This document shows, piece after piece, positions 12,301-24,583 of a stretch of 64,000 nt of DNA. The stretch is from assembly GCF_000346465.2 (NCBI RefSeq), contig NC_034010.1, positions 24,998,079 to 25,062,078 of the forward strand, in the 5' to 3' direction. The stretch's first letter is position 1. Every line of letters begins with the position of its first letter. This stretch comes from Prunus persica. Lineage: Eukaryota > Streptophyta > Magnoliopsida > Rosales > Rosaceae. The notes beneath the pieces were generated by a model, which had not been told where the DNA came from, made no database searches, and worked only from the letters and a program-made list of their open reading frames with translations. A program made the translations under genes and the position numbers.

Positions 12301-13896
12301 TGATGTTACTTATTCGATTTATATATTATTTTGTCTTTATATTTGTTAAAATATCTACCTCTAGGTGCCGAAGCTTCGAGACATGGATAAACAAGTGTTG
12401 AAAGCAATGTCTGAACATCTTCAATCGAACGTCTATGGACACAACGTCAACATTGTTCAAGAGTACCGACCACTTAACATGATGTTCTTCGTCACGAGGG
12501 GAAAGGTAATAAATGATGAGACCGGTCGTGCAGGAAATATTTTTGGAGAAGAACTTGTTGAGTGGGTACTGGATAAGTCTTTTCCTGAGATACTACCCTT
12601 GTCGACCTGTACTGCTAAAGTAGACTCAAACGATGCTGAATTCCTCGTTCTAACGGCAGAAGTCTTGAAGAGTTTAGCCTCTGATAACTTCGTGTCACAT
12701 TTCAGCAAGATCGCCTCTCCGTTAGATCTTTTTACTTTTGTTCGGTTGACTAGGCTAAAGAAAGTAAGTTGCTCCATCTCTCTGTTTGGAACTTAATGAA
12801 GAACACATCACTCTAAACCCATGATCATCCTGTCTTTTAGAATTCCTTCATATATTCTTTTTAATTAACAATTTATGTCTAATTCTAGGTGGAAATATTT
12901 CGAGAAATGGACAAACAAGTGTTAGAAGCAATCTCTGAGCGTCTATACACCATGACCTACCCTTTTGCAAACACCCCTATCATTCCAGAGAAAAAACAAC
13001 TTAAAATGATGTTCTTCGTTGTGCGCGGAGTTGTAAACATTAAAAGCGATAGCACTATTGAAGGGCCAAAAACCTGTCAAATGGGAGGTTTCTATGGAGA
13101 AGAACTTGCACATTGGGTCACAACTTGGGTATCACATAGCTCCTTTCCTGCCAAACTACCTTTGCCAACTGGTTCTGCGGTAAGCGGGCCCCATGGTACT
13201 GTTGAAATCCTTGCTCTCAGTGCCGACGACTTGAAGAGTGTACTCTCAAAATTCAGATCGAATTTCACCAGTGAGAGCACCCTCCTTACATATTCTCAGT
13301 CGGAGTCTTTGACTCGGGACCCATTGACTATAGTTAAGAATGTAAGTTTGTCGACATGCGTGCAACAAACTATGATTTGTAGGAAAGTAGAATATCTCCT
13401 TACATATATCCACTTATTCTATTTTAATAGATTATATGATATGTTACTTATTATATTTCTAATTCTCTCTCTTTGCTTCAACAAACATGGTAACCAATCC
13501 TAGGTGGAAAGACTTAAAACTATGGATGAGAAAGTGTTGAAAGAAATATGTGAGCATCTTAGGCCCAGAAAGTATGAAGATGAGGACATTATTCAACTGA
13601 ATAAACCAATGGAAATGATGTTCTTCATCGTGAAGGGAGTTGTTGCGGTGACAAACGAATACTGGAAACATTACCGCAATGAAGCAGAACGTTCAAATCA
13701 CAGTGGAGACGACCTTATAGAATATTGGGCGCGATCTAAATATACCGTCTTTTTTGCCGAGTTGCCCTTATCTCCTTTTAGTTTTCGGGCCATTGGTGAA
13801 GTTGAAGTTCTGGTTCTTATGGCTAATGACCTGGCTAAGGTTCAGCCTCGTCGAAGTGCACCTATAATCGATTGTTCAATTATTCAAGTTTATTAG
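9376..13896 (+). CDS. Gene 1: CNGC-like channel with four tandem CNBDs
   Basis: Predicted plasma- or endomembrane cation channel subunit of the plant cyclic-nucleotide-gated family. Exons: 9376-9404, 9607-9988, 10460-10663, 10763-11049, 11145-11256, 11406-11675, 11802-12248, 12365-12763, 12889-13341, 13504-13896; all join in frame to give 991 residues. S1 contains SLDPLFLYVP; S3 ends DILAILPLPQ; S4 contains VQYVPRVLRIYLSCK; the turret is Cys-rich (CWQHVC...GCGPSTFNCHDHH). The pore reads WGLRNLSSLASNL (filter A304-S305-N306, normally G-Q-N), then S6 and a C-linker (ETERLESHRRK type). CNBDs are about 429-577, 578-710, 711-861 and 862-991. CNBD1 keeps YGEKL, CNBD2 FGEEL, CNBD3 YGEEL, CNBD4 SGDDL. 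There is no IQ tail. The last exon runs to a stop after QPRR...IIQVY; the separate ALEEM-type terminal exon of genes 2, 4 and 5 is missing. Splice sites are inferred by comparison among copies. Confidence 0.85.
10201..10230. repeat. (TA)n microsatellite in intron 2 of gene 1
   Basis: About 13 TA units lie in the intron between the S1-S3 exon and the S4 exon. Just downstream a short direct duplication (gaaatgtgatattgacccca) occurs at about 10286 and 10338. Confidence 0.85.
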
Positions 13897-14392
13897 CAAT
13901 TTTGTTCTGGGCTTTGTAACTGTTAGAATGCCATGTGCTCTCTGTACATGAAATTCTTCCCTGTCCAAACGCACCGCATATCTCCTTCCGTTTTAAGAAC
14001 TTTGCCCCTGGCTCTTTTCTCGACATGTGTCACTCATTTATTTATTTATTTTTATACAAATGATATTTAAAAAAAGAGGAATTTGAATACAAGATTCAAG
14101 TGCATGAATAACTGCTCTTATAACAATGACTTACTTGTTTGGATCAAAATCAAATCCAATGAAAACAATTGCCAATGCTCAAGCTAGCCCTATGAGGATG
14201 GATGTGAGGTATGTGATTAGTTGGATCGTTAGCAACAATATTTTGAGGGTTAAGTTAGGATTTTTTTTGTTTTTAATTGATGAAATAAATTTCTGCAACT
14301 TTTTTTTGTTTACATAAATAGTACTAGACCTCTCCCGTTCAATTTTTTTATATTACCATTTTTATGATTTTTTTTTATAAAAAAAAATTATC

Positions 14393-14428
<36 letters not shown>

Positions 14429-17256
14429 TAGAGTTATATCTTTAACATAAGAAATACTATTAAACCAAAAAGTTACTTGGACCTTTTTAATCTCTAATTT
14501 ACACACCTTGCACTGGATGTATACCCAAGGACACCTGACTTTCTAACAAAAAAAAATAGGACATCTGACTTGAAATAGCAAAAATTCTTTTTTCTTTTCA
14601 GTCGAAAAGGCATAAAATTGCAGGATACCAAGTTAAAATTAACCCTATTTATAAATTACCTTCCAAAATTTATAGTCAAGTTGTTGACCAAAACGTATTC
14701 TAAACTCTTTTCTTATTTGAGGAACTAAACTTTTATATTGAATTAATTTGAAAGAAATACAAGTAGGTTTTCTACATGTACATCTCATGTTGAAAGGTTC
14801 AAGCGGGAAACTTGTTCTTGTAGATTCGAAATCAGAAAATGGTCCTCAAGTGGAGCAAATATGTTAGATAATTGGGCCCACTGGTTGTGTAAGGCGCTTT
14901 TCAGCGGGAGAGTCACAAATCCAAAATTAGAGTTCTATGGCCCGAAATTACTCCCAACGCTTGTATACAATGGGCCCACATTTGATGGAGCACAGTGGTG
15001 AAGCCCACTAGTCCACGTGATAGCTGGCCCCTTATTTTGTTTTCTTTGATGCAATGCGGGGCCCGCCACTATACAATTGTCGCACACTTGAACGGTCATT
15101 GTTATTGGACTGTTGCAATCTAAGGGTACAAATTCAATTTTTCCCATTTTTTTAATAAAAAAACTTTGTGTCTATTTTCAATCGACGACCTTAATTGAAT
15201 CTAATGATATTTAACGGTAAAAAGAATATCCAAGGCCAAAAGGTTGATATTAGTTAATGATTTTTTTTTATCACAAAACGTCCATGACGTTTACGAAATT
15301 AGCAGATTGCATCTTTAAATAAGTTTTTTTTTTTTTTCACTCATAGTCAGTCTTTTATTTGATAATAAGTTGAGAATGAGGAACTATTTAAGAGCATCTA
15401 TATTAACGTTAGGGACTATGAGTGATACAAAAAAACTTGGGGTCAGATGAGCTTTTGGGGAGCTACAGTAATTACTGGATGCAATCTGATAATTTTGTAA
15501 ACGTCAGAGACGTTTTGTGATAAAAAGCCTTAGTTAATTTATATCATATTCAACCCCAAAAATCATTCCTAGGTCTATATACCCACCCATTTGTTCATAA
15601 TTCGTGCCTCTATCTTTTATAATCAAATTCAATTATATTTTTATAATTGATAACTTTTAAAATGAAAATGTTCATAAAACTAAATTTTAAAAAATGTAAA
15701 CAAAGATTAATTCCATAAAAGTTCATAAAAAAATTTGAGTTTAAGACAAAATACGAGTTTATTGGAGTTGAGTACAAGTCAATCTTACGAGGCTCGCCCC
15801 CTTTAAAAGTAAAGTTTGAAAAATAAGTTACTAAAAAAAATATATATATTAAGACACAATACGAGTGTACGTGATATTGATGCAAATTTACCCTTCTAAA
15901 TCAATGGTTATGGGCTATTTGTGCTCCAAAGTTCATACTCTGTTGAGCACTCGTCGCTTTAATTTGGATCCTAATCGGAAGGATAATTGCACAAAGCTGT
16001 GAAACTAAATTATATTGAATCTTCTTAAAGCTACGTATAGATCCATTTGTATATTGAATTATCTAATATGACTCTGTAATGATGATGATGAATTGCACCA
16101 ACTTGCCAAATAATGTGGTAAAATTGTTTTTTAAAATTGCGAGTCGCCATCGTCATCTTCAACTTCATTTGTGGTGATTTTGATGTTGTCTACTGATGTG
16201 ATTTTAAAACGTCTATGTCTTTGTCGCGGTGTGTTTCCTTCCTCCTCAACTAGGTTGGTGGGCTCAATGGTTAAATAATATATTGAAGAGATAAGGTGCA
16301 CTGCACTTTGTAGGAAAGTTTGGTCGAGCAGAAAAACGTACATGTTTTCCGAATGAGGTTAATTATTACTATTATTTTCAGAAGATGTTCGGAATCTTTG
16401 ATTTTTCGTTCACTTTAGACACAATTATTAGACACAATTATTAGCCACAGTCAGCCGCCTCTGATTCATTGCACTCGGAGGAAGAGTAGTAGGTGACAAG
16501 GTTTATCAAATGTCTGCTACACTGAGTCTCTCACATTTCTATTTTATAGAGCAATTATTGTTGATCTAAACTCTAGTGTTAATTATTTTTCCCAATCTCA
16601 TTGTTTTGCGTTAGTGTATGTATATAATATGTTGGAGTTTCAATTGAGAGATTTTTTCAAGTACGATTATTTGAGGGATATTTTTGTAGAACAACTCATA
16701 TTATTTTTCTAAGATAAGAATTGTAAAATGTTTAGGTATTCATTCAAATTTAATTCTAGCAAAAAATCACTTGAATTCGAAAATCAATTGAACACCCAAT
16801 TAAATAGTTGTTATTTTAGTATTTTCTTCAAGCACCACATTTATCTAATTGAACACTCAATCAAATATTTATCGTTCACAGAAATAATCTATAATTAGAT
16901 ACTTAAAAAAATAAAAGATTCATAAATAAAATTTGTAATCGACCCCACAATGTGTCGTTAGGAAGGACATATCATTACTTGCTCCCCCAACCATGAAAAC
17001 TTTATCCATGGAAATTCATTTTTCCTTATTTATGTTCTGCTGGCTCACTCACTTTCTGCCATAAAAAAAAAAGGCTCTCCTTTTCTTGCCCATGGAGCCC
17101 AGGTGCTTTAAAGAAGATTCAAAACGAGAGCATCTACCATTCTCATAACTTGACTTCAGTTTGCTCCCATCAGTTGCAAATTCCACTAGCAAGATCAGAT
17201 TCAGTTTCTGGAAAAAGAAAAAAAGACCAAAAAAAATAAAAAAGGTTTGAGTTTAT
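13897..17256. other. Intergenic region between genes 1 and 2; left part of the 15/40-kb duplication
   Basis: 13900-13965 is the 3' UTR block of gene 1. About 14690-14960 is copied in degraded form at 27600-27800. From about 15108 (attggactgttgcaatc) the sequence matches 39873 onward and is the left end of the duplication carrying genes 2 and 4. A (GA)n run lies at 14397-14427. About 16600-16800 resembles the start of CNGC intron 2 followed by half of a TA-flanked MITE. About 17100-17256 is the gene 2 leader (attccactagcaagatcaga), also upstream of gene 4. No gene is seen. Confidence 0.5.
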
Positions 17257-20200
17257 ATGGCTTCGGCTCCAGGTGATTTAGAGAAAGCTGAAGCAAGGTT
17301 AGTTTCTCTATATACTTACGAGTTTCAAATGCATGCCTCAAATTCAACTTTTTTCCTTTCTTACAAAAATAAATGTTTTTAATTATATTCTTATTGATCT
17401 AATAAAATTCTTTTGGTGTTTTGATGACATGCTAAAGTCATTGCATTGCAATAAACTTTAATTCTATCCTGTATGCGTAATTTTATGTTCTTTGTGTCTT
17501 GGCCAGCAGAACAGATTATCCAAATTCAAACCAGACAACGGAAAATTCTGACACGAGAGACGGAGATGTGAAAAATTCAAAAAATGCAGCACGGTTGACT
17601 AAAATATTTATAACATCATGTGTGCTTGGCGTTTTGCTGGATCCTTTGTTCCTCTACATTCCTCTCCTCAACTACGATTTGAAGTGTCTGAGGTTGGACA
17701 ACACCATAAAGATTATCGCTCTCGTCTCGCGATTGTTCACTGATATATTTTATGTAGGCAGAATTATTTTGCAAGTTTGTAGATTTGAAAATTGTTCGCC
17801 TTTCGTCAATCGTATTCTTCCCGAAAGTTGCTCCTCCAACGTAATAACATCACTCATCAAATGCTTTCGTGAGTTATTACCTGAAGTAACTGAAGTTCAT
17901 AAGAAGGAATATCTAATACCAAGTATAACTAAAGAGATATGGGAGTCGTCCATCATAGTTGACATTTTAGCTATTCTTCCTTTTCCACAGGTACGAACAA
18001 AAGCCCTTTGATATCTCGACTCTAGATCCAGTAGTTAACTGCTTTTCCAATCTCACTGTTTTTGTTTTTGCTTTTCAAATCTCACTGTTTTTGTTTGCAT
18101 GGAATGCCATATATATGTATATGAAATTTCTCAAATAAGTTTATTTAAGGACATCCTTGTAAGACTCATTTTGTATTGTATTTCACTAATTCAAACATTA
18201 TATTTTGTAGATATTCATTTAAAGATCATCATCTTTTCAAAAATCACTTGAATTCGATATCATTTGATCACTCAATTGAAATGTTGAAATTTTTGTACTT
18301 TCTTGAAGCACCGTATTAATTAATTTTGTAGGACACAATTGGATGTCGAAACGGTTTCCGATTTGTCTAATTTTTTGTAAGGATGATCTATGGATGTAGA
18401 CTTAAAAAATAGATAGTTTGGATCGTTGAAAAAAAATTCGTATGAGACCCTAAATTATGTCACCATAAAGATTGAAAGACTTTATCGATTATTATAATGA
18501 TAGAAAGACCAAGTAATCAACACTTTGGTGGCTGTAAGTACCCATTTCAACCAAATTAGATGACATTCTGAATAGTGGCCAAGTTAGGATTTCACATTAG
18601 AGGGGGTCTTTTATAAAATTTGTCTCCTCTTCATAATTATTAGGAATTTCATATTTTAAATTTGGTTAAATACTAATTTTATCATTTGCACTATTAAAGA
18701 CTTAAAAAATTAATCATTTTATATTCCAACAGATAAAAGAAATGGAGAAAAAAAAGTTCATAAAGCACAATATTAAGGTACCCAACTCATACATGAAAAA
18801 AAAAAATGGGGAAAAAAAATCACAAAATTTTAAATAAAATATTAAAACTTTAGGAGTTTTTAGTGCAAATATCATAAACTAACCTAGAAGATTTAAGAGA
18901 GATGTGTTGAAGGGAGATCAAGACATTTTCTGGTTTATATGTATACAAAAAGAACATAATATATTATTTTATTTTAGGGTAAATATCCTAAAATTAATCT
19001 AATATATATTATTATATTATATATCATATATAATATACAAATAAAAGAGGTAAAAATGGAATGGGGGTCTGGGACCACACTAGTGCCATGTTGGGTCCGC
19101 CCCTAATTTTGACTATGTTTGATTGAATCGAAGAAGAATACCTTTATTATGAAGACTGGGCGTCATCTCTGCTATTTCGATTTCAACAAAAGAAAACTAG
19201 GGTTAATTTTAATTAGAATGCTAAACTTTCACCCTTAAGGCATATTTGTCTACGCACTCTCAAATTTAACAATTATGTATCATAATCTTATTAATTTTTT
19301 GCAATCTAGTTTATGCATTAACTTCACTAGCGAAATTTCCGTTAATTGCCCACGTGACAGACTTGTGACCTACTTATTCACTTCTTTCAATGCTAGTTGA
19401 AGGGTATTTCAGACAATTGATGTCAAATGGGTTTGGGTGGGATTTTTTGTGTCAAATGGGTTTGGGAGAGAAGACACCAATAATTGCCCGAAAATACTTT
19501 TCAAATGGCATCAAAAGAAACGAATAGGTGGGACTTACCCTTGCCACGTAGGCAATTAAAAAATTTTTTGACAGTAAAGTTAATGTTGGAACAATATTTC
19601 AAAAACTTAATAAGATTAGGGTACATAATTGTTAAAATTGCAAGGGCAAACATGCCTTAAGGGTGAAAGTTCAAGATACTAAATTGAAATTAACCCATAA
19701 ATCTGTCTATTTTTCCCATTCATATTTGTGTGATTTTGTAAAACTGAGAAAAGTATTAGAAAATAATTGAGAAAAGTATTAGAAAATAATTGATTTGGTT
19801 GACGAAAGGCAGACATCCTGGCGAAGAAAAGGATACTGTATTGCAGTAGGTTCTTGTCAGTTAGGAATTTTTTTTCCTCTAAAAAATCATTATGACTTTT
19901 GAACTAATTAATAAATCCAGATCATTAGTGATGATATGACGCTGCCATGTCACTTGGGATCCAATTGTCAGGTCACTGGATAAACAAATTTAGTATCTCT
20001 AGCATTACTCTAATTTAATATTTTGTCTCATGATATGTTGTTAATAGTTGATATTAACATTGCAATGTGTCCAGGTGGCAATTCTCATTTTCTTTCCAAA
20101 GATGAGGGTCTCAGGATCTTTCGGGAAGCGTATTATGAATTTTCTTGTTATGGTGCAATATGTACCACGAGTTCTTCGCATCTACCTATCATGCAAGAAA

Positions 20201-23200
20201 GCTAGAAAACCTTTCAAAGGACAAATCCCATTATGGCTTAAAGGTTTACTCAATCTTTTCCTCTACATTCTCGCTAGTCATGTAAGTTTCACTTTTATCG
20301 TAATTTATTTAATTTTAAAAAATTCGCTTTCTTTAAATGAAGGATCATATTTTTCTCAAAAGTTCAATCTAACAAGCTTGTTGTTTCTTTAGGTGCTTGG
20401 AGCTTTTTGGTACTTTTTTGCTGCTCAACAAATGATAAGTTGCTGGGAACATGCATGTCGATATGGAAATGGATGTGGTGCTATTACATTTAATTGTCAT
20501 GATCACCAAACATTGAAAAATATTACGGTTCTAAATGATTTCTGCCCAATTAATCCTCGAGATACAACTCCACCATTTAATTTTGGCATATACCTAAATG
20601 TCCTTCAGTCAGGTGCATTGTGGTCAACAGACTATCCCCTGAAGTTTTTGAACAGTTTTTGTTGGGGCCTGCGAAATTTGAGGTTTGTACATGTGAAACC
20701 AACGTATACATTGATGCTGTTTTTTAACTAGAGAGAAATGGTTTTAGATTTCCTTACATTGAGCATTTGAGATTTGTATATATTATGTATTCTGATCCAT
20801 TTCATGTTTGCAGTTCTCTAGCTTCAAATCTCCAACCGAGTTTCTATACATGGGAAATCACCTTTGTAGCTTTTATATCTATAATCGGCTTGATACTGTT
20901 CGTATATCTCATTGGAAATTTGCAGGTTCGTACGGTGTATAAAAAGTTTTCCGTAAGCTTAAAGCTCCTGATTTGATATTCTCTCTCTCTCTCTCTCTCT
21001 CTGGAGACAAAAAGCTTCAATTGAGGGAAAATCTTATGGGATCCATTCGCATTATATATATATATATATACTAACCCCTTATCACACACTCATGTGTGTG
21101 TCTTTTGCTTTATATATATATATATATATATTTAATTTTCTATAACAATTATAATTAGAACTAATGAACTGAACCTTGTTGTTGTGAAATAGACCTACGT
21201 GCTTATAGATACTGAAAGGTTAGAGTCGCACAGACGCGAGAATAAACTTAAACGGAAGCTTACAGAAAATGACCGAAAAGTAGAATCATGGTTATCTGGC
21301 CATGGCATCCCCCTTAGTAGAAAGCAAAAGATCATGGAAGAGATAAAAAGAGAGCTTGAAGAAAACTCGGATTTTGATGTGGTTAGGGAAATCCTCTCTA
21401 TTCTTCCCCTCGAAGAAATCAAAAGTTGCAGCCCGTTGAGTAGGCTGAGGAAGGTAGGTTCATCCCAACGCATCATATTTAAATTTTCACCACCATTATT
21501 CGTACCCAATGATGATATATATTATATTTTTAATTGCTGATTATTTTTCTCAAATATTTCTAGGTGCCACTACTTAAAGACATGGACGAAGGAGTTTTGG
21601 TAGAAATCTCTGAGAAGCTTCATCCTGAGAAGTATACTCCTGGAAAAATCATTATAAACAAGGATGAAACACTTCAAATGATGCTTTTCATTGTGGACGG
21701 ACGCGTAATCATTGAAAAGACAGATGGTTCTCAGTTGGAACATCTAGGCCCAGGAGATTTTTATGGAGAGGAACTTCTAGTTTCCCCATTGTGGACCTCC
21801 TCTAGTGATGCAAAACCCATAAACCAGTCTGTTCAGGCCATTGATGATGTTCAAGCCCTTGTTCTCTTTGTCACAGACATGGCGACCTTGAGCTTTAGTT
21901 CCAGGCGGTATATCAACGAGTTGCGCATGGTGGTAACTATTCTTCAGAAAGTAAGCTCCTCTCTATTTAGAAGATATATAAAAGATGAATAACTGGATTC
22001 GCACCTTCCATCCTAACTAGCTACTAATATACAATGATGTTACTTATTTAATTTATATAATGTTCTCTTTATGTTTGAGAAATTAATAATGTGTCAAATC
22101 CTAGGTGCCAAAACTTCAAACTATGGATAAACAAGTATTGAAAGCAATGTCTCATCATCTTTCTCCGGTTAGCTATAAACGCGACGACTATATTGTTCGA
22201 GAGAACCAACCAGTTAGTAGGATGTTCTTCGTCACGAGGGGAGAGGTAACAAAAAATGAGAACCCTCTGGAAGCAAATTTTATTGGAGAAGAACTTCTTG
22301 AGTGGGTATTGGATAAGTCTTTTCCTACCATATTACCCTTGTCGACCTGCACTGTTAGAGTAGTCTCAAATGATGCCGAAGTCCTCATTTTGAAGGCCAG
22401 GATGTTGAAGAATGTAGTCTCTAAGTTCATGAAGCATTTCAGCAATTTCTCCTCTCTCTCAGATATCCGGTTAACTTGGCTAAAGAAAGTAAGTTGCTCC
22501 ATCTGCAGTACTAACTTTTAACCAATTTGCTTTATATTTTTCTTAACTGACAATGTCACATCTATCTAATTTTAGGTGGAAATCTTTCAACAAATGGATG
22601 AACAAGTGTTGGAAGCAATATGCAAGTGCCTTAAGCACATGAACTTCAATGTTGCCAAACGCCATATTCTTCAAGAGAAAAAACCACTTAAAATGATGTT
22701 CTTCGTCATCCGAGGAGTTGTATTAATTGAAAGCGATAGTGCTTTGGAAGTGAACGTTAAAAACACCTGTGAAATAGGAAGTTTCTATGGAGAAGAACTT
22801 GTACATTGGGTTACAACTTGGGTACACAAGTCCTTTCCTGCCAAACTACCTTTATCACCTGGTTCTGCGCTATGTAGTGTGCGTGGTGGTCCTGTCGAAA
22901 TACTTGCTCTCAAAGCCGACGACTTGAAGAGTGTAGTCTATGAATTGAGGTCGAAATTCATCACGGAAACCACCCTGCCTACAGATTCTGATCAGCCTCG
23001 AGAACTGACCATCCTAAAGAATGTAAGTTCCTCTGGATGAAGAGAACCTGACCTATATATATATATTATATCCTATATATTTTAATCATTATTCTAATTT
23101 CTCCTTTGCCTTAAATAAATATGGTCTCCAATAATATCCTAGGTGGAAATCCTTAAGACTATGAATGAGGAAGTGTTGAAAGAAGTATGCAAGCATCTTA

Positions 23201-23743
23201 CTGAAAAAACGTATAAAGATGAGTACATTATTATGAAGGATAAACAAATGGAAATGATGTTCTTCATCGTCAGCGGAGTTGTGTCAGTAACAAACGAGAG
23301 CTCGAAACATTACCTTAGAGAAGGAGAATGTCCAAATCACAGTGGAGATGAGCTTATACAACGTTGGGTGCGATCTAAATCTACCAGCGTTTCTGCCGAA
23401 TTGCCCACCTCTCCTTCTAGTTTTTGGGCCATCGGTGAAGTTGAAGTTCTGATTCTTAAGGCCGAAGACTTGGCAAGTGTTCAGCTTGGTGATCGAATTG
23501 GTTAGTATTATCATGTATGTGCAACTAATTAATTAATTTTGTCGTGAGTTGTGCATATAATAACGGCATGTGTGTAGTAATAAGATGTTATCTTCCCACC
23601 GCGGCTACATGCCTGCTTATATACATACGTGCTTTCGTTGTCTGATTTCTAGTATTTGATGATCTTGGCAGGCTCTTGAGGAAATGGCAAGGAAGAGTGA
23701 TGGTACGATTACTTGTCCAAGGACAGGTTTGGTTTGCAATTAA
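17257..23743 (+). CDS. Gene 2: CNGC-like channel with four tandem CNBDs
   Basis: Exons: 17257-17297, 17507-17990, 20075-20281, 20393-20682, 20814-20925, 21193-21453, 21564-21950, 22105-22488, 22576-23022, 23143-23478, 23672-23743; all phases agree and give 1006 residues. An N-terminal polar stretch is followed by S1 (about 47-66, VLLDPLFLYIP), S2-S3 (VDILAILPFPQ), S4 (VQYVPRVLRIYLSCK), a Cys-rich turret, the pore NLSSLASNL with A344-S345-N346 where G-Q-N is usual, S6 and the C-linker. CNBDs are about 466-594 (GDFYGEELL), 595-722 (NFIGEELLEW), 723-871 (SFYGEELVHW) and 872-983 (HSGDELIQRW). None keeps the S-T-R-T-V arginine of canonical plant CNBDs: the positions read INQSV, STCTV, SPGSA and SPSSF. 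There is no IQ motif. The splice to the last exon (ALEEMARKSDG) uses a weak donor AGT|gttcag; without it the protein ends at the stop 23503-23505 (991 residues). Intron 2 is 2.1 kb and carries two MITEs. Confidence 0.87.
18125..18480. mobile_element. TA-flanked MITE copy in intron 2 of gene 2
   Basis: Carries the family landmarks aagtttatttaaggacatcc, tttcactaattcaaacatt, gatatcatttgatcactcaa, aattggatgtcgaaacggtt and gatttgtctaattttttg. The same insertion is at 42830-43145 in intron 2 of gene 4, so it predates the duplication. Confidence 0.6.
19200..19696. mobile_element. MITE with about 100-bp inverted repeats, intron 2 of gene 2
   Basis: The left end gggttaattttaattagaat then ctttcacccttaaggcat is mirrored by the right end (atgccttaagggtgaaagtt then gaaattaaccc). 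Inverted similarity extends through aacaattatgta and aatcttattaa. The homologous copy is at 43883-44370 in gene 4. No coding capacity. Confidence 0.7.
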
Positions 23744-24180
23744 ACAAATCTGGTGAAGGCATGTGTGTGTATTTATGTATGCAACCCCGCCTTAGTTGTG
23801 ACCTTTGTTGGAAAAGATAAGGAGGTGGGGTAATTGGTTGTACATTATTGTGTGGAGGTGCCAAGGTAAGCACTCTTTTTTTTCAAATACCAAATTTTCC
23901 TCTTCTGGGGATTGTTTATTAGAAAAGAATTATTATTTTTTATTTTTGGTCGAAAATCATATCATTAAAAGAAGCCCTGGAAAAGGAACAAAAGCTGGTA
24001 TCAAATTACTTATTAGGGAGGAAGACCAGAACTTTAGAAGCTAACTTCAACATTTTTTTGTTTAATTATCCAAGGCTTAGGCTTGAATTCAATATGTTTT
24101 TCATGAAACTTGCCAAAATTGAAATTCTCATTACATCACTAGCTAGCTAGCAACAAGACAATGAATTATATGTCGGCCAT
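23744..24180. other. Gene 2 3' flank up to the antisense kinase fragment
   Basis: Matches 48218-48600 after gene 4 (caaatctggtgaaggcatgt; ccccgccttagttgtgacct). No gene is seen; the short frame 23805-24044 spans a homopolymer-rich region and is not kept in the sister copy. Confidence 0.5.
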
Positions 24181-24189
24181 CATCATACA

Positions 24190-24547
24190 ATACGAGTTCG
24201 GCGTTAATTTCGATTTGATTTTGCATCCCACTAGAACTATAGTAGAACCAAACAATTCATCATGTTCACGTCTGACATGAAGAAGTTGAGCGTTTGAAGA
24301 TGACCCGAGAAAGTGGTCCCCGCGGTCTCTTTGGGAGGTGGAGATGGAAAGAAATTCAACTTAGCCAGTCCCTTAGCAGCTGAATAATCCCATGCCATAA
24401 CCTCGAGCTTAATGGCCACTTCTCTCATGGAGGGCCTTTCATCCTGCAACCCTAGACAGCTTTTTAAGAGATCAACCACTTCTTGGCTATCTCCAAATTT
24501 TCCTCCGTGATTATTTTATCATCAAGAATTTGATCCAAGCGACCCAG

Positions 24548-24554
<7 letters not shown>
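24190..24554 (-). pseudogene. Truncated 3' fragment of WAK-like kinase
   Basis: On the - strand the frame reads SCLGLQDERPSMREVAIKLE then VMAWDYSAAKGLAKLNF, almost identical to the C-terminal kinase lobe and tail of the gene at 59934-61369. It lacks everything before about the last 125 residues, breaking at (g)caaata in a long (AT)n run. A frameshift near 24300 puts the tail in another frame (NFFMSDV instead of LLHVRRE). The 3' flank (tcattacatcac...caacaagacaat) is copied with it. Sister copy at 48622-48985. Confidence 0.8.

Positions 24555-24580
<26 letters not shown>
24549..24580. repeat. (AT)n microsatellite at kinase-fragment breakpoint
   Basis: About 15 AT units lie exactly where similarity to the full-length kinase gene ends. 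The sister copy at about 48984 has only a few units. Confidence 0.85.

Positions 24581-24583
<3 letters not shown>

Noticed and set aside
14935..15147. Antisense 70-residue frame
   Set aside because: No domain and not conserved in the paralogous flank at about 27770-27800.
20023..20205. 60-residue frame overlapping exon 3 of gene 2
   Set aside because: Alternate frame of the S4 exon. The frame with VQYVPRVLRIYLSCK is the conserved one.
22188..22502. 104-residue antisense open frame over the CNBD2 exon (also at 46661-46975 and 55166-55480)
   Set aside because: It is repeated only because the CNBD2 exon is repeated. It has no start context, no splice signals and no recognisable domain; it is a shadow frame.
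23284..23514. Antisense frames over CNBD4 exons (also 6092-6448, 47772-47984, 56335-56616)
   Set aside because: Mirror images of conserved coding exons with no independent evidence.
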